From positions 1 through 64,000 of the forward strand of contig JAGKWX010000001.1 in assembly GCA_021151585.1 (NCBI GenBank): a stretch of DNA of 64,000 nucleotides, given 5' to 3'. The translations under genes were made by a program, and so were the position numbers. This document shows positions 1-9,060 of this stretch, one piece after another (within the stretch, counting starts at the first letter, position 1; each line of letters opens with the position of its first letter). The stretch is from Alphaproteobacteria bacterium (GTDB lineage: Bacteria; Pseudomonadota; Gammaproteobacteria; JAGOUN01). A model generated the notes under the pieces. That model was given only the letters and a program-made list of their open reading frames with translations, was not told the origin of the DNA and searched no databases.

Positions 1-24
1 AAAATTATCATGGTTAGATTTCAT
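1..24 (-). CDS. 5' end of an unidentified gene downstream of clpA (cut by window edge)
   Basis: On the minus strand an ATG at 24-22 is preceded by a strong ribosome binding site (AAAGGAGA, 6 nt upstream) and opens a frame that encodes MKSNHDNF before the window ends. The start lies 27 nt beyond the clpA stop, so the two genes are probably cotranscribed. Eight residues are too few to name the product. clpS normally sits beside clpA, but nothing visible supports calling this clpS. Confidence 0.5.
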
Positions 25-51
25 AAAAGTCTCCTTTAAAATATTTTGATT

Positions 52-2367
52 TCAATCCGCATGCACCAAGGCATGCACCAATAACTTTAATTCACCATTT
101 TTAACAATAACTATCGCCTCGCCACCGTCAGACAGATCACCAAATAGCAATTCTTCCGCCAATGGTTTTTTGATTTTATCCTGAATTAAGCGCGACATAG
201 GTCGAGCCCCCATCAGCGGATCATAACCATGCTTTGCTAGCCACTGTCTAGCATCATAATCAACAACAAAACTAACATTTTTTCTCTGTAATAAAATATT
301 TAATTCTAGCAAAAACTTATTAACAACATACGAAATAGTCGTTTCATCTAAAACAGAAAATTGAATAACCGCATCTAGACGATTTCTGAATTCAGGAGTA
401 AATGCCCTATTAATTTCTGACATTTGATCGGTGCTATGATCTTGCTTTGAAAAACCAATAGAGCTGCGCTGTAAATTATGCGCGCCACAATTAGATGTCA
501 TAATCAAAACAACATGTCTAAAATCAGTTTCACGACCATTATTATCTGTCAATGCCCCACGATCCATAACCTGTAGTAATATATTGAAAATATCTGAATG
601 CGCTTTTTCAATTTCATCCAATAATAGAACACAATGTGGCGTTTTGTTTACAGCTTCTGTTAATAATCCTGATTGTTCATAACCTACATAGCCAGGTGGC
701 GCGCCAATTAAGCGTGATACAGAATGTTGCTCCATATATTCCGACATATCAAAACGCAAAAGCTTAATCCCCAAAAACTCTGATAATTGTTTAGCAACTT
801 CTGTTTTCCCCACCCCTGTTGGGCCCGCAAACAAAAATGATCCAATCGGCTTATTTTCATCACGCAAACCAGAACGGGCTAATTTAATAGCTGAGCCCAA
901 AGCTTCAATAGCATCATCTTGGCCAAAAACATTAGCTTTTAAATTATTCACTAAATCGCGCAATTGTTCTTTATCAGAAGATGACACCTTATTTTGTGGT
1001 ATACGCGCGATTTTTGCCACTACAACTTCAATTTCTTCTTCTGTAATTATTTTTTTACGCTTTGACTCAGGTAGCATATTCTGAAAAGCACCCGCCTCAT
1101 CAACAACATCAATAGCTTTATCTGGTAAATGACGATCTGAAATATATTTTTCAGACAGTTCTGCAGCAGCCTGCAAAGCTTCTAATGAATATAGTATACC
1201 GTGATGCTCTTCAAATTTATTTTTTAATCCTTGTAATATATCAACTGTTTGTTCAATCGTTGGTTCTTTGATATCAATTTTTTGAAAACGTCGGGCTAAG
1301 GCATGATCTTTTTCAAATACATTACGATATTCCTGATAGGTTGTCGCGCCTAAGCAGGTTAACTCGCTAGATGCTAATAAAGGTTTAATTAAATTAGAAA
1401 CGTCCATCATACCACCTGATGCAGCACCAGCGCCGATAATAGTATGAATTTCATCAATAAATAAAATTGCTTTGTGACTTTCACTTAATTGATGTAATAC
1501 AGATTTCAAACGCTTTTCAAAATCACCACGATATTTAGTGCCTGCCAATAATGCACCCAGGTCCAAGGCATACACAATACTGTTCTCCAAAAGAGCCGGA
1601 ACCTTGTGATCTACAATCATTTTCGCCAACCCTTCTGCTATCGCAGTCTTGCCAACACCGGCATCACCTACTAATAATGGATTGCTTTTTCTACGTCGAG
1701 ACAAAACCTGGATCGTTCTTTCAACTTCTTCTGTTCGACCAATCAAAGGATCAATGACACCCTGTTTAGCACGTTGATTTAAATTAATGGTAAATCTTTC
1801 TAAAGGAGTTTTACTTTCTTCTTCTTGGTCCATTTCATCTTCTGTCAGAGACTGTAATTTTGAATTTTTCTTTAGTTTTAATAATCTATTACCTTCCTTC
1901 TGCTCAAGCAAAGAATGATCTATTTTGGCTTCAAATTTTTTGTTATCTTTTTTTATGTAATTTATCAAATCCATACGTGAAACATGTTGTTGCTTTATAA
2001 AATCAACACTTTGACTATTTTGCTCACCAAAAATTGCAATTAAAACATTCGCGCCCGTGACTTCCTCTTTTCCTGCTGACTGAGCTTGAAAAACAGCACG
2101 TTGCAGTACTCGCTGAAAACTTAATGTAGGCCGTGTTTCACGATCAGCTATATGCGAAGCAATGACTGGCATTGTATATTGTAAATAATCAGATAATTGT
2201 TGACGCAAAACAGCAATATCGACTCCGCATCCTATTAAAACTTGCAGAGCAGAAGAATTATCTAGAAGCGCAAGCGATAAATGCTCAATCCCCATAAACT
2301 CATGACGTTGTTCATGAGCTAATTCATACGCTTTGTTTAAAGTAAGTTCTAGTTCTCTATTAAGCAT
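52..2367 (-). CDS. clpA: ClpA, ATP-dependent Clp protease ATP-binding subunit
   Basis: AAA+ unfoldase that forms hexamers, binds ClpP and feeds it unfolded substrates, including N-degron proteins when ClpS is present. The 771-residue length matches the family. The N-terminal Clp repeat domain covers about residues 1-145. The first AAA module has Walker A GDAGVGKT at 234-241 and Walker B FIDEIH at about 303-308. The second has Walker A GPTGVGKT at 515-522. An IGF tripeptide stands at the ClpP-docking loop, in a segment resembling E. coli ClpA. The ATG has a good purine-rich ribosome binding site (GGGAAGG). The usual upstream neighbour clpS is missing: the 360-bp spacer before the gene codes for nothing recognisable. 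A downstream gene follows after 27 nt. Confidence 0.97.
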   Translation of the reverse strand: MLNRELELTLNKAYELAHEQRHEFMGIEHLSLALLDNSSALQVLIGCGVDIAVLRQQLSDYLQYTMPVIASHIADRETRPTLSFQRVLQRAVFQAQSAGKEEVTGANVLIAIFGEQNSQSVDFIKQQHVSRMDLINYIKKDNKKFEAKIDHSLLEQKEGNRLLKLKKNSKLQSLTEDEMDQEEESKTPLERFTINLNQRAKQGVIDPLIGRTEEVERTIQVLSRRRKSNPLLVGDAGVGKTAIAEGLAKMIVDHKVPALLENSIVYALDLGALLAGTKYRGDFEKRLKSVLHQLSESHKAILFIDEIHTIIGAGAASGGMMDVSNLIKPLLASSELTCLGATTYQEYRNVFEKDHALARRFQKIDIKEPTIEQTVDILQGLKNKFEEHHGILYSLEALQAAAELSEKYISDRHLPDKAIDVVDEAGAFQNMLPESKRKKIITEEEIEVVVAKIARIPQNKVSSSDKEQLRDLVNNLKANVFGQDDAIEALGSAIKLARSGLRDENKPIGSFLFAGPTGVGKTEVAKQLSEFLGIKLLRFDMSEYMEQHSVSRLIGAPPGYVGYEQSGLLTEAVNKTPHCVLLLDEIEKAHSDIFNILLQVMDRGALTDNNGRETDFRHVVLIMTSNCGAHNLQRSSIGFSKQDHSTDQMSEINRAFTPEFRNRLDAVIQFSVLDETTISYVVNKFLLELNILLQRKNVSFVVDYDARQWLAKHGYDPLMGARPMSRLIQDKIKKPLAEELLFGDLSDGGEAIVIVKNGELKLLVHALVHAD

Positions 2368-2727
2368 TATAACTGCCTTCCCTTTATTACGACTGTAGTA
2401 TTTGTATAGACAAGATTTTTAGAAATTGCTGCTTTTTAGAAAAAAAAAATGAAAATCATGGGAATATGTAAACAAAAAATACAAAATAATTCGACAATGA
2501 CTAAGACTCACGACATTTTGTGTTTACAATTTACAAAAAAAATTGAAATAAAAATGATGACTAGGCTAACAAAGACCGGCGCGATGCAGGGGTTGAGTAA
2601 ACTTGAAACATACAATACCAAGAGACTTTACTACTCGCCCGTGTCGTCAGTGAAATTCACTAGTTAACCGTATAACGAAAAAACTCAACGCGCTGAAAAT
2701 AAGGGCGAGCAGAGCCCGCCCCTACCC
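2368..2727. other. Spacer between icd and clpA without a recognisable gene
   Basis: This 360-bp spacer carries the upstream region of clpA and the icd terminator. I find no clpS or cspD-like gene here, although these precede clpA in many gammaproteobacteria. A 72-codon plus-strand frame (2449-2667) has no ribosome binding site and a composition unlike a real protein, so I treat it as chance. Confidence 0.6.
2694..2721 (-). terminator. Hairpin after icd, probable intrinsic terminator
   Basis: Read on the minus strand, an 8-bp GC-rich stem (2714-2721 paired with 2703-2710, one G-U pair) with a 3-nt loop is followed by TTATTTT. It starts 7 nt after the icd stop codon. The T-tract is imperfect, and similar GC-rich palindromes recur elsewhere in this window without one, so this could also be a member of that repeat family. 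Confidence 0.55.
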
Positions 2728-3981
2728 TTATACCAACATCTGCTGAATGACTGCGTCACCAAACTCAGAACAACTTAATAGTTTACCGCCTTCCAATAAA
2801 CGCTCGAAATCATAGGTCACTGTTTTCGCTTGAATAGCGCCACTCATCCCCTTCACAATCAAATCTGCCGCTTCAAACCAACCCAAATGACGCAGCATCA
2901 TTTCTGCTGACAGGATCAATGAACCGGGATTGACTTTATTTTGCCCCGCATATTTAGGCGCTGTTCCATGCGTTGCTTCAAAAAACGCTACATCTTCACC
3001 AATATTAGCACCAGGAGCAATACCAATACCGCCAACTTGCGCCGCTAAAGCATCGGAAATATAATCACCATTCAAATTTAATGTGGCGACAACAGAATAT
3101 TCTTCAGGCCGCAATAAGATTTGTTGAAGAAAGGCATCAGCAATCACATCTTTAATGATGATTTGCTTACCTGTTACCGGATGATTAAAGGCCATCCATG
3201 GTCCACCATGATACGGTGTTGCGCCAAATATTTCTTGCGCCACTTGATAACCCCAATCTTTAAAAGCCCCTTCGGTAAATTTCATAATATTCCCTTTATG
3301 AACCAGAGTGACTGAATCACGGTTATTATCAATAGCATACTGAATCGCACTTTTCACTAAACGTTGCGTTCCTTCCTTTGATACTGGCTTAATACCAATA
3401 CCACAATGCTCTGTAAAACGAATCTTATCTACACCCATGTCATTCTGTAAAAATTCAATGACTTTTTTTACTTCTGAACTATCCGCCTGCCATTCAATAC
3501 CAGCATAAATATCTTCAGAGTTTTCGCGAAAAATCACCATATTTGTTTTCCAGGGCTCTTTAACAGGGCTCGGCGTGCCGTCGTAGTAGCGCACAGGACG
3601 TAAACAAATATACAGATCCAAAATTTGGCGAAATGCTACGTTTAATGAACGTATGCCGCCACCCACAGGGGTTGTTAATGGCCCCTTAATAGCCACCTTA
3701 TATTCTCGAATAGCATGCAATGTTTCTTCTGGCAACCAACTATCTTGACCATATACTTGAGTTGCTTTTTCACCAGCATAAACCTCCATCCAGGCGACAG
3801 AACGTGTATCGCCGTAGGCTTGTTGTACAGCAGCGTCAACAACTTTTTTCATAACTGGAGTAATATCAGCACCAATACCATCGCCTTCGACATAAGGAAT
3901 AATAGGAAAATTTGGCACATGTAATTGCGCCTGCGAACCTGTGATAGGTTGACCATGTGATGGAACAATAAATTTTTGCAT
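2728..3981 (-). CDS. icd: Isocitrate dehydrogenase (NADP+)
   Basis: TCA-cycle enzyme that oxidatively decarboxylates isocitrate to 2-oxoglutarate in the cytoplasm. The 417-residue protein aligns end to end with E. coli Icd from memory. It has the substrate-binding block around GGGIRSLNVAFRQ, which contains the serine that AceK phosphorylates in E. coli, then YICLRPVRYY, the FRENSEDIYAGIEW block, and the late GDYISDALAAQVGGIG segment that binds metal and cofactor. The ATG is preceded by AAGGCAAC. It is a single gene with a hairpin terminator just after the stop. Its 2-oxoglutarate product is also made by the glutamate dehydrogenase encoded at 15.1-20 kb. Confidence 0.96.
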   Translation of the reverse strand: MQKFIVPSHGQPITGSQAQLHVPNFPIIPYVEGDGIGADITPVMKKVVDAAVQQAYGDTRSVAWMEVYAGEKATQVYGQDSWLPEETLHAIREYKVAIKGPLTTPVGGGIRSLNVAFRQILDLYICLRPVRYYDGTPSPVKEPWKTNMVIFRENSEDIYAGIEWQADSSEVKKVIEFLQNDMGVDKIRFTEHCGIGIKPVSKEGTQRLVKSAIQYAIDNNRDSVTLVHKGNIMKFTEGAFKDWGYQVAQEIFGATPYHGGPWMAFNHPVTGKQIIIKDVIADAFLQQILLRPEEYSVVATLNLNGDYISDALAAQVGGIGIAPGANIGEDVAFFEATHGTAPKYAGQNKVNPGSLILSAEMMLRHLGWFEAADLIVKGMSGAIQAKTVTYDFERLLEGGKLLSCSEFGDAVIQQMLV

Positions 3982-4211
3982 TGCTAAGTTGCCTTGTTAA
4001 AAAAATAAAACGCCATTCTAGCACGATAGAATAAAAGCAACAGAGGGCATGTTGATAATGCACGCTGATAACATGATCATTAAATGGCCAGATATTGGCT
4101 ATACCAACCCTTGCCGCATGGATTTCTTGCGCCACAAGATTAAAATTTACTCAATATACGTATTTGCAAATAAATTTTTCGTATTTTTCATGCAAAGATT
4201 AAATCTAATCC

Positions 4212-4328
4212 TATACTCAGATCTAGGGGAAGGAAATAAACCCCTAATGGAATGACAGACGATAAGCAGCTAACGCTGTCACGCATGAAGCAGTATGGAC
4301 AAAATATAATGCATGGAGGCTTTAAGTC
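4212..4328 (+). promoter_or_regulatory. Probable promoter and structured leader of the outer-membrane gene at 4329
   Basis: A -10-like TATACT lies at 4212-4217, without a convincing -35. The predicted ~105-nt leader contains two inverted repeats: TAGGGG at 4224-4229 with CCCCTA at 4241-4246, and TGACAG at 4253-4258 with CTGTCA at 4276-4281. A strong GGAGG ribosome binding site sits at 4315-4319. The rest of the 3982-4328 spacer shows no gene. A long folded leader suits post-transcriptional control of an abundant outer-membrane protein, but that is inference. Confidence 0.35.
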
Positions 4329-5069
4329 ATGAACAAACGTAACATTAGATTAATCACCTTACTTTTAACCACTGGCAGCTTAGTAGCGGCTGGATCTAGC
4401 TATGCGGAAGGCACTGGTTTTTATGTAGGCGCATCTGCAGGTTATAGCTCTATCAACACACCATCAGGCAATGTTTTTGTGTCTCAGTCAAATAATAATA
4501 ATCTCTTAAATGTTGAAACAAGCTCATCTAGCACTGGCGGTGGTTTTGGCGGCAATTTATTCGCTGGTTATAACATTAATAAAAATATTGCCGTAGAATT
4601 AGGATACACCTCTTATGCTCAATCACAATACAACGCAGCTTACGCACAATATAAAAACATTGGTACGGACGAGTGGGTATACACTGACCACACCAATAGT
4701 TCATCAATAAGTTATAACACTTACAGTATAGATGCATTTCTCAAAGGATCTATGCCGATTTTAGCGCAATTAAGCGCCTTTGCCAAAATAGGTCTATCTT
4801 ACGTAAGTCAATCTGTCGATTATCAAAATCCAACGGGGACACCAACGATTGATGTAAACAATGGCGCACTAGCAACGCCTGGATCAGGCACTAATACCTA
4901 TACCGCCGTTCGCCCAGCTGGCGCCTTAGGTTTCACCTATCAAATTAATGAACACTTTAGCTCATCGCTATTTGCTCAAGGCTTTTTAGGTGATGGTGAT
5001 CTAGAAACCGACAAGAGCGCGATTGCAACGGCATATTTATTAGGCGCCTCTCTTACTTATGCATTCTAA
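4329..5069 (+). CDS. Outer membrane beta-barrel protein (OmpA/opacity-like)
   Basis: A 246-residue exported protein. A Sec signal peptide spans about residues 1-26: a basic start (MNKRNIR), a hydrophobic core, and an Ala-x-Ala-type end at SSYAEG. The mature part starts with GFYVGASAGYSS, typical of small 8-stranded outer membrane barrels, and alternating aromatic/glycine strands follow. It ends in LGASLTYAF, the C-terminal phenylalanine recognised by the BAM machinery. Serine/asparagine-rich stretches (about residues 55-70 and 110-135) look like exposed loops. The ATG follows a GGAGG ribosome binding site. It is monocistronic, with a perfect palindrome 12 nt after the stop. The family assignment is firm; its role (adhesin, porin or structural) cannot be read from the sequence. 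Confidence 0.85.
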   Translation: MNKRNIRLITLLLTTGSLVAAGSSYAEGTGFYVGASAGYSSINTPSGNVFVSQSNNNNLLNVETSSSSTGGGFGGNLFAGYNINKNIAVELGYTSYAQSQYNAAYAQYKNIGTDEWVYTDHTNSSSISYNTYSIDAFLKGSMPILAQLSAFAKIGLSYVSQSVDYQNPTGTPTIDVNNGALATPGSGTNTYTAVRPAGALGFTYQINEHFSSSLFAQGFLGDGDLETDKSAIATAYLLGASLTYAF

Positions 5070-5080
5070 CCTCAATGCGC

Positions 5081-5103
5081 ATCCCGCGGTTTAGCCGCGG
5101 GAT
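5081..5103. repeat. Perfect 9-bp inverted repeat (GC-rich palindromic element)
   Basis: ATCCCGCGG at 5081-5089 and CCGCGGGAT at 5095-5103 flank a 5-nt TTTAG loop, in strongly AT-rich surroundings. No T-run follows on either strand, so it is not a standard intrinsic terminator. A related element, CCCGCGG...CGCGGGATAT, lies 140 bp downstream. Both resemble the short palindromes dispersed in intergenic DNA of several intracellular bacteria. Confidence 0.7.
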
Positions 5104-5201
5104 ATCTCAAATATAGCGAAACTTCGGCTATACACATTTACTTTTGCGACGCCTATTTTGCTTTGCAATAGATCTTTTTATGAAATATCCAAGTTATATG
5201 T

Positions 5202-5245
5202 TAAAATGTAGTAACTTTTTATGCAGCCCGCGGACTGGTCGCGGG
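5202..5245 (+). promoter_or_regulatory. Probable mnmA promoter with leader hairpin
   Basis: An extended -10 element, TGTTAAAAT (hexamer TAAAAT at 5202-5207), precedes mnmA. Transcription from about 5214 would put a GC-rich hairpin (CCCGC at 5227-5231, GCGGG at 5241-5245, plus inner GAC/GTC pairs) at the very 5' end of the message. No good -35 is seen. The hairpin covers an in-frame upstream ATG at 5221 that would add 15 residues to MnmA. Confidence 0.4.
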
Positions 5246-5265
5246 ATATTGTATGTGGATTTCTT

Positions 5266-6357
5266 ATGCCTTCAACTGTTAAAAAAATTATTGTTGCCAT
5301 GTCCGGTGGCGTTGATTCTTCTGTTTCTGCCCTGTTACTAAAACAACAAGGTTATGATATTGAAGGTATGTTTATGAAGAATTGGGAAGAAGATGATACT
5401 GAACAATACTGCTCGGCCAGTCAAGATATCCAAGATGCACAACAAGTTTGCGATCTTCTCAATATACCACTGCATACCGTTAATTTTTCAGCAGAATACT
5501 GGGACCATGTCTTTGAACATTTTTTAGCTGAATATCGCGCTGGACGAACGCCTAATCCTGACATTTTATGCAATAAAGAAATTAAGTTTAAAATGTTTTT
5601 GCAACATGCTTATGCGCTTGGCGCATCACATATTGCAACTGGGCATTATGCACGCTTATCACACGACAATAATCATACGTTATTGCTCAAAGGAAAAGAT
5701 AGTAATAAAGATCAAAGCTACTTTCTCTACGCCCTCTCACAACAACAATTAGCGAATGTATTTTTTCCAGTTGGCGAATTAGATAAACCTGAAGTCAGAA
5801 AATTAGCGGAACAATATAAACTGCCCGTATTTAACAAAAAAGATAGCACAGGCATATGTTTTATTGGCGAAAGAAAATTTAATGATTTTCTTAAACAATA
5901 TTTAGCACCTCAACCTGGCAATATTGAAACCGATGAGGGTGATGTTATTGGTACACATCAAGGCTTAATGTATTACACCATCGGCCAACGTAAAGGAATA
6001 GGCATTGGCGGCACCAAAAATAAATCAGAAGCAGCATGGTTTGTTCTAGATAAAGATTTAAAACGCAATACATTAATTATTGGCCAAGGCAGTGATCACC
6101 CAAGACTATATAAGCAACAATTATGGGCTTCACAACTCACATGGATTAGCGGCAAAGCACCCAAGCCTGAAAAAAGCTATCAAGCAAAAATTCGCTATCG
6201 ACAAACACAAGAAGCATGCGAACTTCGTTTTGAATCACCAGATAACATGCTGGTGACTTTCACCAATCCACAGCGAGCCGTAACGCCTGGTCAGTCCATT
6301 GTGTTGTATGATGACGACATTTGCCTAGGCGGAGGTGTGGTCTTTGAATCTTTATAG
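5266..6357 (+). CDS. mnmA: tRNA-specific 2-thiouridylase MnmA
   Basis: Installs the 2-thio group on the wobble uridine (U34) of tRNA-Lys, -Glu and -Gln, using sulfur relayed to it and ATP. The start at 5266 gives 363 residues beginning MPSTVKKIIVAM, matching the family. An in-frame ATG at 5221 would add 15 non-conserved residues lying over a hairpin. The PP-loop SGGVDS is at 13-18. The two catalytic cysteines are Cys102 (in NPDILCNKEIKF) and Cys198 (in STGICFIGERKF). The C-terminal barrel ends in LGGGVVFE. It overlaps the next gene slightly and probably heads an operon with it and purB, an arrangement close to the mnmA-(hflD)-purB order of enterobacteria. Confidence 0.96.
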   Translation: MPSTVKKIIVAMSGGVDSSVSALLLKQQGYDIEGMFMKNWEEDDTEQYCSASQDIQDAQQVCDLLNIPLHTVNFSAEYWDHVFEHFLAEYRAGRTPNPDILCNKEIKFKMFLQHAYALGASHIATGHYARLSHDNNHTLLLKGKDSNKDQSYFLYALSQQQLANVFFPVGELDKPEVRKLAEQYKLPVFNKKDSTGICFIGERKFNDFLKQYLAPQPGNIETDEGDVIGTHQGLMYYTIGQRKGIGIGGTKNKSEAAWFVLDKDLKRNTLIIGQGSDHPRLYKQQLWASQLTWISGKAPKPEKSYQAKIRYRQTQEACELRFESPDNMLVTFTNPQRAVTPGQSIVLYDDDICLGGGVVFESL

Positions 6358-7675
6358 TCATAAAAAATCTATCATTATATTGCTCTCCATAGTGACTATG
6401 GTGATCATGGCTACATACATAAAAAGTATTTTTCTCATAGCATATAGTAATTTAGATACTGATATGATACTAACCTATCTTGCAGGTAAAACCTTAAACA
6501 CAGAAACAGCAGGATATGTTTACAGCGCAGAATATCTACAAGCACACAAACATCTTAATCCAATTATACCTGTCTTATCACCACCTTTTGTTGTTATGAT
6601 TGCTGCTTGCATAGCACGGTATGTTACCTACTCTGGCTTCTTTATTACTCTCATGTCATTGAGTGTTGTTTTTTATATCATTACGCTAATCAAAGTGTAT
6701 TATCATTTTTTTGCAAAAACACAGCACTGCTCAGGCGTGGTGCTTGCTGCATTTATACTGGCTAACTTTTGTTATCTACCAACCCTCATCAATATAACGT
6801 TTGGTCAAGTAGGGATATTACTGAGCGCTATCACGATATTATCCTATCTTGCACTAGAAAATAAACAACCCATACGCGCAGGTGGCTTAATAGCACTCGC
6901 AATGAATATAAAGTTATTTTTTGGATTATTTTTAATATATTTTTTAGCAAAAAAAAATTATCGTGCGCTTGCTGCATTTCTCGCATTTGATTTTTTTTTC
7001 GCCACTCTACCACTATTTTTCTATGGATTATATCCCTACCAAGGCTACTGGGCAGCGCTCAGCGATGTACACTGGTACGCACTTAACTGGAATGCTTCTT
7101 GGTATGGCATGTGCACGCGATTATTCGGTGAACCCACCCATCTTTTTGCCTCACTCTTGTTCTCGCCTAGACTAGGCGCCTGTATGTATTATTTTATTTT
7201 TTGTATATATATTTCGATTATTTATTATCTGGGAAGGAAAAAAACTAACAATCATTCCCTCCTATTTGCTTTTACTTTATCTTCAATGCTTCTGCTTTCA
7301 CCACTGGGATGGAATTACTACTTTCCTATACTTATAACAGCGCTGTTAATAAATCTAAATAAGGCGAAATTTTTTAAAGAATATATTTTATTTTTTTGCT
7401 TGCTATTATCATCAATATTTTTCAGCGCTATGCCACTTGCATTGTATAACAACACGAAAATTGAGATTGCACATATTATTTGTCAAGGAAATATCTTTTT
7501 TGTTGCTTTACTGACTTTAAATATAACCAATCTTTGGCAATTATGGCTTGAGCCGATGCGGCAAGAACAAAACGTGATTCCCAAACACATTCAATGTTTT
7601 ATTTTTTTTATTTGTTTACTGCCATCCATAGTCGGTATGAGCGCAATAGCATTTGCTAGATTAATTAATCACTGA
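6344..7675 (+). CDS. GT87-like (DUF2029) integral membrane glycosyltransferase
   Basis: A polytopic membrane protein of about 443 residues with roughly ten hydrophobic segments. It resembles the GT87/DUF2029 family of polyprenyl-phosphate-sugar-dependent glycosyltransferases. Visible family-like features are the early acidic pair NLDTDM in the first periplasmic loop, LINITFGQVGILL in the middle, and MNIKLFFGLFLIYFLAKK. The start is ambiguous: a GTG at 6335 lies inside GGAGGTG, but a TTG at 6344 stands 8 nt after the GGAGG and is preferred. The gene overlaps the mnmA 3' end and ends 8 nt before purB, where hflD sits in enterobacteria. The sugar donor and acceptor (cell-surface glycan or lipid) cannot be deduced. 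Confidence 0.6.
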   Translation: MNLYSHKKSIIILLSIVTMVIMATYIKSIFLIAYSNLDTDMILTYLAGKTLNTETAGYVYSAEYLQAHKHLNPIIPVLSPPFVVMIAACIARYVTYSGFFITLMSLSVVFYIITLIKVYYHFFAKTQHCSGVVLAAFILANFCYLPTLINITFGQVGILLSAITILSYLALENKQPIRAGGLIALAMNIKLFFGLFLIYFLAKKNYRALAAFLAFDFFFATLPLFFYGLYPYQGYWAALSDVHWYALNWNASWYGMCTRLFGEPTHLFASLLFSPRLGACMYYFIFCIYISIIYYLGRKKTNNHSLLFAFTLSSMLLLSPLGWNYYFPILITALLINLNKAKFFKEYILFFCLLLSSIFFSAMPLALYNNTKIEIAHIICQGNIFFVALLTLNITNLWQLWLEPMRQEQNVIPKHIQCFIFFICLLPSIVGMSAIAFARLINH

Positions 7676-7683
7676 GGAATATC

Positions 7684-9048
7684 ATGTTAAATAGACTTTA
7701 TGCCATATCTCCCATTGACGGCCGATATAGCGACAAAACGTCTTCGCTTAACCACTACGCTAGCGAAGCTGCCCTAATAAAATATCGCCTGATGATTGAG
7801 GTCGAATGGTTGATTTTTCTTTCGGAACAATCAGATATCATTGAACTTGCTGAATTTACAGCACAACAAAAAGATTACCTACGAAAAATCGTCGATGAAT
7901 ACACTATTGAAGATGCTGAAGCTGTAAAAATAATAGAAAAAACAACACGGCACGATGTAAAAGCGGTGGAATATTTTTTAAAAGAAAAACTAACAGCGCA
8001 TCCAGAGTATTTACCCGCGTTAGAGTTTGTCCACTTCGCTTGCACCTCTGAGGACATCAACAATATTGCTTATGCACTTATGTTAAGTGAAATACGACAC
8101 CATATTCTAGCGCCACTATTACGCCAATTACGCATCATGCTTGCGCACTTTTCTCATCAATATGCCGACCTTCCAATGCTAGCGCGCACACACGGCCAAG
8201 CAGCAACACCAACTACTGTAGGCAAAGAATTTGCTAATGTTTGTGCAAGATTAGAGCGGCAACTGAATTCATTTAACGGCGTCACTATCTCAGCAAAAAT
8301 AAATGGAGCAACGGGGAATTTTAATGCGCATATTACAGCTTATCCTAATATAGACTGGTTGGCTGTGAGTAAAAACTTTATTGAACAGCTTAATCTTCAT
8401 CACAATGCCTATACAACACAAATCGAACCTCACGATTATATTGCTGAATATTCACATGTGTTAATGCGAATAAATACGATTCTGATTGATTTTTCACGTG
8501 ATATATGGGGCTATATCGCTCTAGATTATTTTAAACAAATAAAAGAGCCTGGCCAAATCGGCTCGTCAACCATGCCTCATAAAATTAATCCTATTGACTT
8601 TGAAAATGCGGAGGGCAATTTAGGGCTGGCTAATGCTTTATTAGGTTTTTTTGCGGAAAAATTACCAATATCGCGTTTCCAGCGTGATTTAAGCGACTCC
8701 ACTGTTTTACGCAATATTGGCGTAGCCGTAGCGCATGGCTTGCTTGGCTATCATTCCCTAGAGGCAGGGCTTAAAAAAATATCCGTTAATTCAGAAAAAA
8801 TTAACCATGATCTTGCACAACACTGGGAGGTTCTCGCTGAACCCATACAAACTATTCTTAGAAAATATGCTGTAAAAAATTCTTATGAGCAATTATTAAA
8901 CTTTTCACAAGGTAAACCCGTAACACAAGAAAATCTAAGCGCCTTTATTAGAACACTAGATTTGCCAGAAGATGTTAAGGATGAATTAATAAAATTAACA
9001 CCTGCTAGTTATATTGGATTAGCAGAAATATTAGCTAAGAAAATTTAA
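7684..9048 (+). CDS. purB: Adenylosuccinate lyase
   Basis: Catalyses two steps of purine synthesis: release of fumarate from SAICAR and from adenylosuccinate. The 454-residue length fits the E. coli-type enzyme. Visible landmarks are the N-terminal SPIDGRYSDKT, the HFACTSEDINN block, the TRHDVKAVEYF block, RTHGQAATPTTVGKE with the catalytic His region, and the fumarase/lyase signature SSTMPHKINPIDFENAEGN on the flexible loop. The ATG follows CTGAGGAATATC, a good ribosome binding site. It is the last gene of the mnmA operon. An unusual 13-bp inverted repeat and then a strong bidirectional terminator follow. Confidence 0.97.
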   Translation: MLNRLYAISPIDGRYSDKTSSLNHYASEAALIKYRLMIEVEWLIFLSEQSDIIELAEFTAQQKDYLRKIVDEYTIEDAEAVKIIEKTTRHDVKAVEYFLKEKLTAHPEYLPALEFVHFACTSEDINNIAYALMLSEIRHHILAPLLRQLRIMLAHFSHQYADLPMLARTHGQAATPTTVGKEFANVCARLERQLNSFNGVTISAKINGATGNFNAHITAYPNIDWLAVSKNFIEQLNLHHNAYTTQIEPHDYIAEYSHVLMRINTILIDFSRDIWGYIALDYFKQIKEPGQIGSSTMPHKINPIDFENAEGNLGLANALLGFFAEKLPISRFQRDLSDSTVLRNIGVAVAHGLLGYHSLEAGLKKISVNSEKINHDLAQHWEVLAEPIQTILRKYAVKNSYEQLLNFSQGKPVTQENLSAFIRTLDLPEDVKDELIKLTPASYIGLAEILAKKI

Positions 9049-9060
9049 GTAGCAAAGCTT

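Noticed and set aside
2449..2667. 72-codon plus-strand frame in the clpA-icd spacer
   Set aside because: No ribosome binding site, no recognisable domain and a composition like translated non-coding DNA.
4049..4255. 68-codon plus-strand frame upstream of the outer-membrane gene
   Set aside because: No ribosome binding site; it overlaps the inferred promoter and leader of the 4329 gene.
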